A DNA stretch of 64,000 nt, from contig JAGTJL010000004.1 of NCBI GenBank assembly GCA_020746875.1, forward strand, positions 992,001 through 1,056,000, given 5' to 3'. Shown here piece after piece: positions 1 to 11,653 of this stretch (its first letter is position 1; each line of letters opens with the position of its first letter). The DNA comes from Rhexocercosporidium sp. MPI-PUGE-AT-0058. Lineage: Eukaryota; Ascomycota; Leotiomycetes; Helotiales. The position numbers and the translations under genes were made by a program. A model generated the notes under the pieces. It was not told the DNA's origin. It worked only from the letters and a program-made list of their open reading frames with translations, and ran no database searches.

Positions 1-1774
1 TCGGGCCGGTATGTTGAGTCTCTTAGGTCTATGGCTTGCCAAGGAACTTGCTTCCCCGATACACTCCGGCACGCCGAACTGTTCGATACTTCTATTAGAC
101 TGGTCGACGATACGGTGAGATCCAGCACAGTCAGCCCAAATTGCCGAACCTTCTGTTTTGTTCTTACATCAACCTCTTTTGCGCAACGCGAACGCTTCCT
201 CACCAGTCTGGGCTCCAGCAGGCTGACTTTCTCAAGACACGTCATTGCTCTGGGAGTAGAATGATACCATTGGAGAGCGAATGCGCCGAATGAGATGCAT
301 CCCTGAGAAGATCAACCCGTCCAGTCCGTCTGCCATGTGCATCGAAATCAACAAGGATGTATTGGCTTTGACCAGGCTCTGCCCACACACCCTGCATCTT
401 ATCCTGGTAGACAAATCAATGATGATCGATCGCTTACACGGCAGTCACCAGGCTGAATCGTGCTGCCATGTTGGCGGCCGACATTGTGGATGGTGGAACG
501 CCCTGTCTTTGCCAAGCTACAGTAGCTCTTCGAGATTTCACAAATCGGCTTCGTACAATGAAATTTCATTCAAGCCATTTTGAGCAAAAGAGGTAAGGCA
601 GGTAGACAGAGTCTCGTGAGGGTATCCAGCCTTGCAGAGTGGGGTCTTGAGTTCGCTTGCATCTCGAGGACCTCTTTGTGCTAGTGCTTACTCTTCAGCC
701 TTTACAATCCTGGACATCAGCCACATTTCCTTGACTCAATATGAGTCCTCCAATCCTTCTATGTGCTTTTTGGGGTTCTTTGTGATAAAGGGCCAACAGC
801 GAACCCCGCTTATTAGCAGAATTCGCTTGATATTTCCAGATACATCTCGCGTACGATTGGTAAAGCGGGTCAGGATGTTGAGCGGTCTGAGAAGATCCAA
901 GGACCAAGTGCTCGATGAAGGTGCATGTCGCGGCCGGGGAATATGACATTATTTCCGACTTGATCTGGATGACTTGGATGCCTCTGATTCCTTACGTTGT
1001 GCCATGATGACAGCTTTTGGACGAAGAACAACACACACTCCCTTGGTTCCCCGCGTATCTCGTCAAACTTGATATCTCATAGTAGAGTTTCCCTAGTCAT
1101 CTTCTGTCAGCGAGCATAATGCCCCATAGGGCAGGAGAGCGAGCTCCATGCACAACTGGCGTTACGCCCAGTGCTATCTAATCATAATCTCTTGGTATTA
1201 CTCGAGTGTGTATCTCTACGCGTCTTGAGCGCAACTCGGACATACATTCAACACGGGGAGTTTGCTGACCGAATTCCAGCAGTCTGGCCTCTCCGTGTTT
1301 TGTATCGTGCGGGTTAAACGTTGCGGTGTATGGGCTAATTTGCTCTTTGCAATCTACGAATCATTTAAGGCTTACCGCGGGAGCCAGAAACAGGAAGCTA
1401 TCAGGAGCATTGATTGATCATCAAATCAGGAATTCGTACCGTCTTTCCTCATGTGTGTCTCACCGTGCCGCTTCCGAGCGATGCATACTGCGAGTGCGTT
1501 GTCCGTACTTGTTCATACATGAGCGCCTATCAGTTGCTAGCTATCGGTATCTATCATCGAAAGGTCCTCGATGGTATCGAACGCATCCAGGTATGCTCTA
1601 CAACGGGCGAAAGCGGCGCGTGCCGGGCGAAGACGTGCTGACCTGACCTGCATGGCTCCAATGATGACCCATGCTTGCGCCGTGAAGCCGCAAATTAGGC
1701 TCCTTCCAGTTCATGCACTTCTGTTTTGTGAAGTCTTCAACTCTTCAGTCGAGTTCCCTCACCCCCTCCAGTTC
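1..1774. other. Intergenic region without a supported gene
   Basis: Open frames here are all short (about 100 codons or less), overlap one another on both strands and show no recognisable motif. Base composition is mixed and I see no repeat, tRNA or transposon remnant. The right end must contain the 3' UTR of the phosphatase gene that ends at 1775. Confidence 0.5.
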
Positions 1775-3485
1775 CTACAGATTCTCTTTTCCCTTCATTC
1801 CCGGCGGTAGCCTAATGCCATGACCTGTTCCTGTCTCTGCCCTATCCCCCACATTCCCTGACTTGCTAGTACCCTGCTCAACCTTCTTTGTGACCTCGTC
1901 GACACGTCCTTTCTGCAGACTGAATGCTGGGCATACCCATACCCCGCAGCTACATCGCATACCCTGCCATGCATAACGTCCGAGTTGACCTCCGCATTTC
2001 GGATTTGGACACTCCAAGCGGCCGCTCAGCAATCCTTGCTCGAGAGCAGGCCTCATCCAAGATACAGGGTGCAGGAAGTGATGAGTGCAGGCACTATGAA
2101 GCGGGGGAGGTGGCAGAGACGGGTTAAGTGAAGATATCGGCCCATCGGCTGATGACGATTGGATCTTGGACGGCGTGGGAAGGTGATCGGCGAGATATGG
2201 AGTTGTAGCTAAAGTGCGTCTGAACGGATTGTCAGCCTATACTTAGAGACAGAATGGATAGAGCCAGAAAACTTTGCTTGGACTGAGGTTTTCGAACAAA
2301 CCATAGTACAAGAGGGCAAGGCATGGCTTAAATCCATTGAGGAAAGGGTTGAGAGCATTAACACGTACCGACACTTTCTGCATCGCAGCTCGACCTCCTT
2401 GCCCCCACTTTCTCTCTCAACGTGTTCCTCTTCATCTCTAAATCGAACTCGTTCTGGTGCCATACCAGCTGCAAGAGCCAAGCCGACTTCTTGATTATAG
2501 ATCCATCTCTGGTATTTGGGGTGAGCCTCTATATTACGTGGACAACCCATCTCCTTGTAGAGTTGGAGCTGAGCCATAAAGCCATCATTGGGTTCAGCGA
2601 TCGGTCTAGATTCTCTTATCAGCGCAAGTGCGGACTTGACTGTGTGGTGTGGATATTTGCGAAGGAGATATGCTATTGTGACTGTAACAGAGCGGGATTT
2701 GCCCATTGCGCTGTAAAAAGGGTTAGCGAGAATCATCTTCCATGAAAACAGACAGCCTTCGGCAATGCTATCAAAAGCCCCAAACCCTTCCCTTGAGATT
2801 CGATTTGACTGGAACATCATAGTGATCTAATCATAGCATAAAGAGGACTATTGGAAGCTTTTCTCATACTCTCTTCCACAATCTCAGGAATTTGGACCAT
2901 TGGATCATGCTGCTTCACCCGCTTGTATCGCACATTCATACTACCATGTGTCGTAGAAGAACCCATGAATAGGATTTCCGAGTCAAAACTTTGATCAACT
3001 TACCAATGAACCAATACACTTCCTTTCTTGCCATCCTTCTCACTCTTCAAGCCCTCCTCGATAAACTTTCCCGTCCTCTCGAACTCAACTAATAGATTTT
3101 CATCATCCACATCATCAACCTCGATGCTCAGATGCTCGTACTTTTCCCAATCTTCAAAGTCCTTAAAGTCGTACTTTAAGACTGAGACGATGTGGGTGAT
3201 CCCAGTCTTTTCGAGAGCGCCTCTCCGGCGCAAGGTGAAGATGCTGCCATCTTTGTTAGCGCTGACGTCTCTTCATCTGCAAAATTGATTCTGGAAGCAT
3301 ATGCGGAGAATTCTGTATCATAATGAAACTACAATTCCGCTCAGAGAAGGAAATGAAGGGAGTCATCACGTGTAGTGGATGATATTCTAGAAAGTGAGGC
3401 CAAAGTGGCAAATACACAAATATAGATATTGTACATACCCACCAACGTACAGGTCCTCATCCCCTGGAACTCGTGAGAGCGCCAT
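1775..3485 (-). CDS. yvh1: Yvh1-type dual-specificity protein phosphatase with C-terminal zinc domain
   Basis: Yvh1 proteins are dual-specificity phosphatases; in yeast the zinc domain helps release Mrt4 from pre-60S ribosomes. Four exons join in phase: 3485-3439, 3243-3004, 2710-2369 and 2219-1775, giving 357 residues. The start is the ATG at 3485, whose short first exon runs in phase into YVGGIFTLRRRGAL, the usual opening of the phosphatase fold. The signature HCAMGKSRS (catalytic Cys about residue 96) is split inside the Cys codon by a 293-nt intron. The C-terminal half carries the Yvh1 zinc-binding pattern: CRKC, LATT, CTHHFLHPVSWM, CPNPKC and CSCG. The tail after the last Cys pair is hydrophilic. 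The combination of phosphatase loop and zinc domain makes this assignment firm; the function is taken from the family. Confidence 0.9.
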
Positions 3486-6400
3486 GTTTGATGGGGACGG
3501 CCTGTAATCCACTTTGCCTGCCTTCTTGGGTGTCTCAGTTTGATGCTTCTGCTGGTGGCCAGAGCCCTCGTTGCGTATGTCTGTCCCTTTCGTCTTGCCC
3601 ACAGCTGCCTGATCGACGGCCGCCGTCCAAACAGCCTCGGTACGTCGGTGTTCAAGAAAAGGGGTGAGTAAGGGGCTCAAAACAATCAGGTGATGATAGG
3701 TCACTAGCTGTTCGCTTTCGTAATAATTTCTCAGAAGTTCTTTGCACTTTTGTTATCCCGCTTTGAATATCGAAATCCTTGTCAGCTCGATTGGCGATGA
3801 TTTTAGGGCTTCTGCTAGTGATATTGATGCCTCAGGCAACAGGCCGTTCGGCCTTATTAATGTTTTCGGAGAAGGGGCATCAAATCCCATGAAACACGAT
3901 CGCTGGTGGTGGACCATGGTGATCTGCCGTAAAATTGACTGCCGCATTGTTTGAATGCCTGTTGCTCCACGAGGAAGCCTATCCACCTCCCTAAACCAAC
4001 CTTGTTCTCCGTCCCTGGCGCGCTTCAGTCCCTACACGCCCTAGCCGTCAACTGCAACGACACGAACGAACCCAGTCCCTGATCTCTCAGTCGTCACCGT
4101 CGGTGGATTAACGAATGGAAAATCTCCGAGGGATCCGTGGGGAAGGGGAATATGAGCACTTGCTGGTCTTTGTCTGTTTCTTTTCCAGTTCGCATGCTAC
4201 GTTGCGCGGTTAGTCGGCTTGATTGTCTATCAGAGTGGACCTTCAAAAAAAAGATACACCGAAGATACTTGTTGGTACTAAGTAACTTCCAAAGTTTTAA
4301 GATCCCGATCAACACTTTATTATTCATAGCGTACAAGGCTGACGCAAACTTTCTACGGATAGCGGAAGGTGAGGACTGGAAGTATGGTTCCGCTCATCGA
4401 GAAGTGTTCTCCGTTGGAGAGGAAGTACCAGCTTCCTATTTCGCCCAATTGGGAAAACAAAGGTTGTGGTTGACGAGGTTACACAAGATCTCGTACTTGT
4501 TCGCTTGCATTTGCCAGTGGCGTCAATGCATCATCATCCGAGGGAACAGAAGTTTGTGTCACGCATGGCAGACCAGGTGGCTTTTCCAGCTGAAAACTCT
4601 CCTTCCGTCAGATGCACTTCTTTCCAACTTCCCAAGGTTCTTGGAACCGGTTTTTTTGGCGTTTGCATGAGAGTTAGTTTCTGGCGGACGCACAGCGGCA
4701 AGGCTGGATATGTGTCATGAGTATCGTGGATCTTGGAATCTTGGATCCTTGGGTAGGTTCAGAACTTCAGATCATATTTCCCAGGTATCTGGTGATCAAT
4801 CTAACTGCTAGTCAGCATGTAATCGCCGACCTGAATTCCAGGAGCCGGGAAGTGTCATTACCAACCCTTTTTTGGGGTCAGTCAGATTCGTCGCAAGGCT
4901 TGATTAAGACAGTCAATTCCTTGCCGTTCCTTTCCCACCCGAGAGTGAAACACGGCTCGGTGGTACTAAGCCGATTCAGTTGTCAGCCTTGCCATGGCTT
5001 AACGTCTCCTCAAGATTTGAGACTGTGACCATGACCAGGTCTTTATTGGGCTATGGGACTTTGTGATTCGCTTCTTGAATCTCCATGGTGGTTCGCCCCT
5101 CCTACGGTGTAGACCTGTATCCGACGCCGAGGCTGCAACATATCGGCGCCAGAAGATGTGACTAATCTCTTAACGTCTTCCCAATTAAAGCGCCTGAGGA
5201 TGTCATTCGTCTGCCAGTAACTTCACTTGTGGAGCCCTCTTCATCTCCGCTTTGCTATTCAAGAAAGCATTGATTCGATATCGTTGGTTACCATCGAAAC
5301 GTCTTGCTGATTTCCTAGTTTCCAGCCTTGAAACGTGCCGATTCTCCAAAGATTTTTTTTGCCATATTTATTTCCCCAAGGCAGGCCTATCAGTAACACC
5401 TCCGGCGAGTCGGATCTGCGCAATATTGGCAAGAGAAATAGGACAGAAGACGCGTATTGAGGCAAAAGGCGGAACTTTCCACAAGTGTGAAAATTCTAAG
5501 AAAAGAAATGGTTCCAGTAGTCGTTGATGAAAGAAGTCGTATCTTGCCTGATAACGGTTAGACCATTAATGATTAGAACGAACTGCCGGTAGGGCTTTAG
5601 TCTGCAAATGTGGCAGATGGCGTCACGAGTCCATTCGCAATAAGACATCTTGTGTTGGTGAGCTCGTGATGTGGTGACTAAGGTAGGAATGGTGAGATTT
5701 GAGCCTTGCACGCATTTGCGCGCGGCAATCAAACGTCAAGGCATCTCACCGACTCTATTCTTGTCCGCGGATGCGTTGCGCCGTCGAGAATGAAGATAGC
5801 ATTTCCCCAGCGTCTGACATGGCATTTCCAGACCAAAATAACATTTATACTTCAGAATAGAAAACGCTCTGGGCGTTACATTGGTCCAACACGTCTAGGA
5901 TGCATACTGCGTTTCACCAGATTGCTGGTCAATCAGAACCTTCGCCGGCGTTTCTCGGATGCGTAGCATACATACCTACTTCGGCCCGCACGCTCTGCAT
6001 GCCGCTTGCATTGCATCGGCCGGCCTGGGCTGGAGACTTGATAGGGATTGGTTTTCGGTTTAGGAGCGCGCAGACGAGTGCTGGAGTGACGAGGTGTCAT
6101 CGATGTCCCCCACCCTCGCCTAGAGTTCAAATTAGAGGGAGCTGAAGCTGAATTTGGGACTGCTCCAGCCCACCTGCACTCCAACGCTGCTGGACTTTTG
6201 AGTACATACAGTACTCGTATCCGGGGGATTGGTAACAGATCAGATCATGAAATTAAATTGGCTTTGGGGTCGGTGGCGGCAAAATCTTACGCCTCAGGTA
6301 CGTACTTCGTGTGCTGAAGAAGTACTTTGCCCCTCAGGGGCTGAGGAGGGGTACCTTGAGCTTGAGCTGGACGGGTCTACATACAGTACGGTGCACAGGG

Positions 6401-9400
6401 CGCTGGGATTCGCTTCAGGCTCCGCCGCAGCCTCGAATCAGGGCGCTCGTGGAACAAGGTGGCCCATCCCGACCACGCTGAATGCGCACTTTATGATTGG
6501 TAGTATGTGATACGCAGCTTACACGATGCTTGGTAAGGCCAGCCCACCCCACAGCTTGCGTTCTAGTGCCGTCGTCGTAGGGCAGAAGGATTCAGCTCGA
6601 TGCATGTGCGAGAACCCGCCCTCCTTTGTTTTGCTTTTCACCGCTGGCTAACTATAATTAGGGTTCAATATCCGAAACGGTCTCAGAACGTCGAAGAATA
6701 CAGAATCGATAAAGCGGAATGTTCTCTTTGTGGGAGCTGGAAAGAGAAATGGTCTGCTTATGAAGCTGCTTTTGGAAGTTGAATCTTCTTGTGGACGAGA
6801 CCTAATCTCCGCTGCGGCAGAGGAGAAGAAGGCTAAAGCCCTACCCAGTCGAGTACGGAGGACTATTCTTGCCGGCTCCCGAACTCGTGTTCACTCAGGG
6901 CTGACGATCGTGGGCTTGGGACAGGGAAGCCTCTTGCTTGGTCCCTGTGTATCGCGGTATCGCGGCCACTTCCTTCCCTCCCCTTCCCGCAGGCTCAGGC
7001 TCAAGCCGTTTCTCATGCTACTTGTACTAGTACTTAGGCTGGACCAACCAGTTCTGCAGGGTGAGCCGTAAATCTACTGTTCGGACCCAAATCTGTCCTA
7101 GGGCCCTATCGCACATCGTGGTGTCGGAAGCCCATTGGAGCAATGGAGACGAGGTTCCGAGCGTGTGGAAGCCCGTCTTCATAGGCTGGCTGGGAATCGA
7201 TTCTTTGCTGGCTCCGTTCTGCAGCCGGCGTGCATAAACATCGTATTCCTGGAATCGAGCCTCTGGCTGAGAGGGCACACAGTCTCGCGCTCTGGTCTTG
7301 CTTTGACATGGTAATGTTAAAGTCCAGCCACCACATCTCCAGCCACGAGAGCAGTCTTCCGTATAGCCATTGGCTAGAAGCATCGTAGCCACGACCGTTG
7401 CACCATGCATCCGAACAAGATTTTCCCTCTTGCCAAGGGCGGGGGCAGCGAATCCCACGAGCCATCCTTGCTTTTCCTGGGAGAGGTTGAACTCAAAACC
7501 ACGCTCCCATCCATGCTCCCATGCCATGGTAGCCTCGAGTCGTTAGCGTGAGGCCTCGTCGTCGTCGCCAAAGACGGTGACGATCTCGCCCCGGCAGTCC
7601 TAAAATCAAGGCACGCCACCAGATGCCACCAGATGCCACTACTGACAAACTGATCTTCCAGAATACAGAAGGTGCCGCCTAGTACAGGCGTCTAGTTTTT
7701 CAACTAGATAGTTGCTGATCAGCGTGACCATAGCCGCGCGAGTAGAATCTTTCTGTGATTTGCATTCATTTCAGAATATAGCAGGGCCAACAGTTTGCTG
7801 AGGTTGCTGCCCCTGGCAAAAGATGCCAATGAGGTAATAGAGACATACCAGTGAAAGTACTAATAAATATTTCTCTCCTACAGTCATATATTAAACTCCG
7901 AAATGACCGCCTTGTATTTGAAATCCATGAACATGCTGAGAAATGCCCTAAGGAGAGCCATTTAAAGTAGCACCGGCAGATACCCTCTCAAAGAAAACAG
8001 CCTTGGGGTTATGAGGTCTCTAGACCTGGCAAGTTCCGAATAGATTCGGATCTTTCGCTAATAACAAGTCAGATCTTACCTGCAACCTGACTAACTGTGC
8101 CTCATGCAGTATGGAGGCACTTATTCTGTATCGGCATCACCAAATACTTCATTGAGAATGAAGGATTGCAATTTCAATCAAGGGGGTTGAGCACAAGAGA
8201 GGAAAGTCAATCGATAAAGTGTACAGAGGCCGCCATTCATCCACGGGGGTTTGGATGGCATTAAACCGAGGTAGAAGTGCCAATGGTCTCCGACAAATTC
8301 AAGGTGTGTGTTTTGGACACAGTATGTGAATCTACTTGGCAAAGAGAGGGCGAAAAGAGATTTTCCATTGATTCGTAATTCCTCTTCTTTTCTTTCATTT
8401 ATCAAAGGTCTTGGGTGGTGGCGCAGCGGAAGATCAAGACTCAGTCTGGAGACGAAGCGAGTCGTTGGTTGCATCCAGCTGCAGCATCAGCAGCAGGCTC
8501 TTTTGAAGGCTTCATAACTGCAGAACGCAATTTGAACAAGGCGCTGCAATTGGCCAGTCGTAATATAGCCAATTGAAGGATAAGGGGTTCAAGCCACGCC
8601 TCCCAATATAAGCTAAATGATCCTTTTGCTGGGTCTCTCAATCTGCTGGGTCTCTCGAATGTGCGTGCACAGGTTGCTCGCTCTTCACTTTCCTTTTCTA
8701 GGCGTCCTACAGACTCGATCGATACCCAGTCACTAGTGGTCGGCTTCATAACTCGCCATCGTATCCAGGGAAGCGGCGAGCACAAAGAGTGGACAAGCAA
8801 CCGCTGCGGTGACCCTGCTCAGCTGCTCTGGAACATCAGTCATCAAGCAAGCCTAGGACTGGCGCTCATTGCTCTCTGTGATTTTAGGTTGAAGATCATT
8901 AGATCACAAATGAAATACGCCGGACCATAGTTGCGTGTGGTGAGGCAAGCATGAGCCTCGGGATGTTCAACAATGAGGAGTAAAGGGCCAGGTATGGCCT
9001 TGCGGCATCACAAGCTCTCCGGGCTGCCTTGCCTTGCCAGACGGTCCGGGCACAACAAAATGGCTTGACGCGCTAAGAGGGATAGATAGGGCTGAACATG
9101 TCAACTCGATTGAAGGAAAGTTGAGCCCGCGAATCCCTGCATGACGTTCCCCTGTACAAACATCCTGACCGCCATCCTTCAAACCCCGCGAGGGAGCCCT
9201 GGGTGCTGATACAGAAATCCCTCGGTGATTGGCCACCTCGGCACACCCCCTGACCGTGCAGATGCTGGCTGTCTGCTTGAGAAAGCGTGGGGAAGAGACG
9301 GGAGGAGGTGATGGGGATGGAGTGATGTCAAAAGTGGCTCGACATAAAAATCCATCCTCAAGTGGCCAGACTCCTGAACAAACTCATGAGGATGCGCTTC

Positions 9401-9926
9401 CTGATGTCGAGTGTGATCTTTGCGGAAGAGACGGGTCTATTCTGCGAAAACCTTTAGAGAGAGCACCATCGCACTTTTCGTATTCTCGTCGACCTAAATC
9501 CACAATGGGCTGGTTCTCTTGCGAGGCCTGCGGTGAGCCGGTGAGCGGCCTTGAATCAGAAAGGGTACTGTTCGAAATAAAGCCTGAATGAGTAAGAATA
9601 AGGAGAAGCAGTTAAGGTCCATAGACTGATAAGACGAACCATACTAATGTAAAAGCTCTGAACGATGTTTGAGATGAAGGCAGGGAGGTAGAACTCTACT
9701 TCTAATACAGATCCGTAACGTGCAACGTGCCTGCTCTCTTGCGTCCAACTCCACACTACATCTGATCTAATTGTGATGTCGAGAAGCATCAGACTGGTGG
9801 GCTGTCACCTGCTTCGTATGTCACGGGCCATAATCACTAGATGTAGCCACGATCAAAGAGTCAACAGTCCAGTTTCTTGTTCACCGTATGGCTGATAACT
9901 GTGGTAAGAGTTATCCACAAGCACCC
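3486..9926. other. About 6.4 kb without a supported gene
   Basis: I find no gene model with sensible splice sites in this stretch. The longest frames (for example 4137-4670 plus, 7027-7527 minus, 8441-8800 minus) are rich in rare residue combinations and overlap others. Two adjacent stretches at 4340-4720 look mildly protein-like in different frames, and a frame at 9229-9591 has two Cys-x2-Cys pairs; neither is convincing. Short GTAC-rich palindromes occur near 6203, 6299 and 6378. There is no strong AT bias of the kind left by heavy RIP. Confidence 0.45.
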
Positions 9927-11653
9927 TCAGGCGGCCTCACGATGGCGCCGGCCCTTCTCTCTCACACACCGCACGACAAAACCCTGACTGCGATCCACAC
10001 CTTTTCGCCTTACAAGACATAAGACGACAACCTGGAAGGGGTGGTGGGGACAAAACAGGGAGCGGGGCCTCTGCGGGATAGAGATCTGTCGAGCAGGGAC
10101 TTGAGGCAGGGAATAGAAGCAGGGGACACGATAGGATGGGGACGGGGGAAAGGAGACGAAGACGAGACGACTTGAGAAGTGAGACAAGGTCTTTGTGGGC
10201 GGATGCACAGAGGAGGTGGGAGCTGGACTGGACTTGATACTGGTAGAAGGGCTGGGCGAGAAATCAAACACAACGTCTAATAAGTGGAAACTTGAGGAGG
10301 CTGTGCAAGAACTACACAGCTAAAACGCAACTACTGCAGTCAGTCTGTATGTAGACGATGATCTAATTCCATGTTCAGTAGGTGGCCGAAGGTGACTTAC
10401 AGTCCCTGTTGAAAGTGCCTCAGTCCGAGTCCCAGTCAGTCCCAGCGAACAGGCCCAGATAGTTTTGCTGTGCTATCTTTCTCTGGGTACGATATTGTTC
10501 TAGCGTACAGTAAGTTAAGTAAGTACCTAGTAAGTACCTATGAAGTACATGTAAACTGTCATGACTAGGTTGTGATGATTGTCGCCGCCGTGCCCATGCT
10601 CATCTCCATACCCATCCATCCCCATCCATACCCATGCCCATTTGCATCCTCACCCATGCATATGACCTTTGCTCAGCTAGCCTTACCCGCCCAATTCTGA
10701 CTTCCTGGTTTCTTTCTTCTCCTCTACCACTACCGTACAGTACGTACTTCGTACTCCTCGTCCATTCTCTGCGACCAACCAACCAGCTTGTGTCCACCGG
10801 TCTCAAGCGAAACCGAAACTTAACCCACCACTCTACCTCGACTCGACTTTACTTTCAACTCACCTCCACAGGTATTATTTCAAGGAGAAGAAGATCCTGC
10901 CTACGTACTGTACCTGGATCCTGGCCCTGTCTACACCTCCAGTACCGACCTAGCACCTTCTCGCCGCGCTGCAAATCACCAACAGTCTTCTCCCCCCTTC
11001 ATTACTCTTTTCTTCCCCAGCACCAGCGAGCGCTATTGTCAGGCCGCCGCCTTCTTATCCCTACACAGCTGGACCACTTTACTTTGCATCTAAAGTACCG
11101 TACTGCCACTCCCACTACTTCTGCGACTAGTCTCACCACCGCTCAGCCCTCTCAGACATCCATTCGATTCGTAAAGTCCGAAAGCCCGTCGGTTACTCGT
11201 CTGTCTGGTTGTCCCCTCGACCCGTTCAGCCTGCCTCGTCTCGATTATTCTGGAGTCAAATCAAGACACGCTACCTCCTCCCACTATTACCACCAACCGC
11301 CTCCGAATACGTCTTCACTCACTCCCTCTCTCCCTAGCCCTACCCTACCCTTCCAACCGATCTTACTCCATCTCCTAAAAGAGGTTGATCTCGCGAGCCC
11401 TTTTCTCTTTCGTACAATTCTCCGATGACATAGCTTTCCTCGACTTATCCGGCGGCCTTCTCACTTTCCTTGTTGTATATTTCTTGTGGGAATCGATATC
11501 TATGTTCGCCTCCATTTTCTCACCCAAATCGGCTCTCCCGACATACTATCGCCACCTGCGAACTGAAACTTTCTAGGAGCTCGTGCCCTAGAGTATTTAC
11601 GCCGACCCTTGGGCTTCGTCCTCTCACTTAGTGGCAACTCGAGCCTCTTCAAA
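9927..11653 (+). promoter_or_regulatory. Promoter and long pyrimidine-rich leader of the C2H2 gene
   Basis: The 1.7 kb before the C2H2 start codon changes from purine-rich (about 10020-10270) to strongly C/T-rich on the plus strand (about 10590-11600). It holds a CCATC/CCCAT minisatellite at 10600-10640, GTAAGTA-type direct repeats at 10508-10550 and several GTAC palindromes (10733-10752, 10901, 11093). A 264-codon frame at 10634-11428 consists mostly of Ser, Thr, Pro and Leu and reflects base composition. Such blocks are typical of promoters and leaders of fungal regulatory genes. The transcription start cannot be placed from sequence alone. Confidence 0.45.

Noticed and set aside
8405..8600. 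Sequence with tRNA-like words (GGTGGCGCAGCGGA, GGGTTCAAGCC)
   Set aside because: The two words are about 160 nt apart and I cannot fold a cloverleaf around either.
9229..9591. 120-codon frame with two Cys-x2-Cys pairs, looking like a small zinc ribbon
   Set aside because: Spacing between the pairs is large, the rest has no fold-like pattern, and there is no homologue I recognise.
9927..10271. 114-codon minus-strand frame rich in Ser and Pro
   Set aside because: It mirrors the purine-rich plus strand and has no other support.
10634..11428. 264-codon plus-strand frame
   Set aside because: Composition is Ser/Thr/Pro/Leu from C/T-rich DNA; no motif, and it lies in the probable leader of the C2H2 gene.
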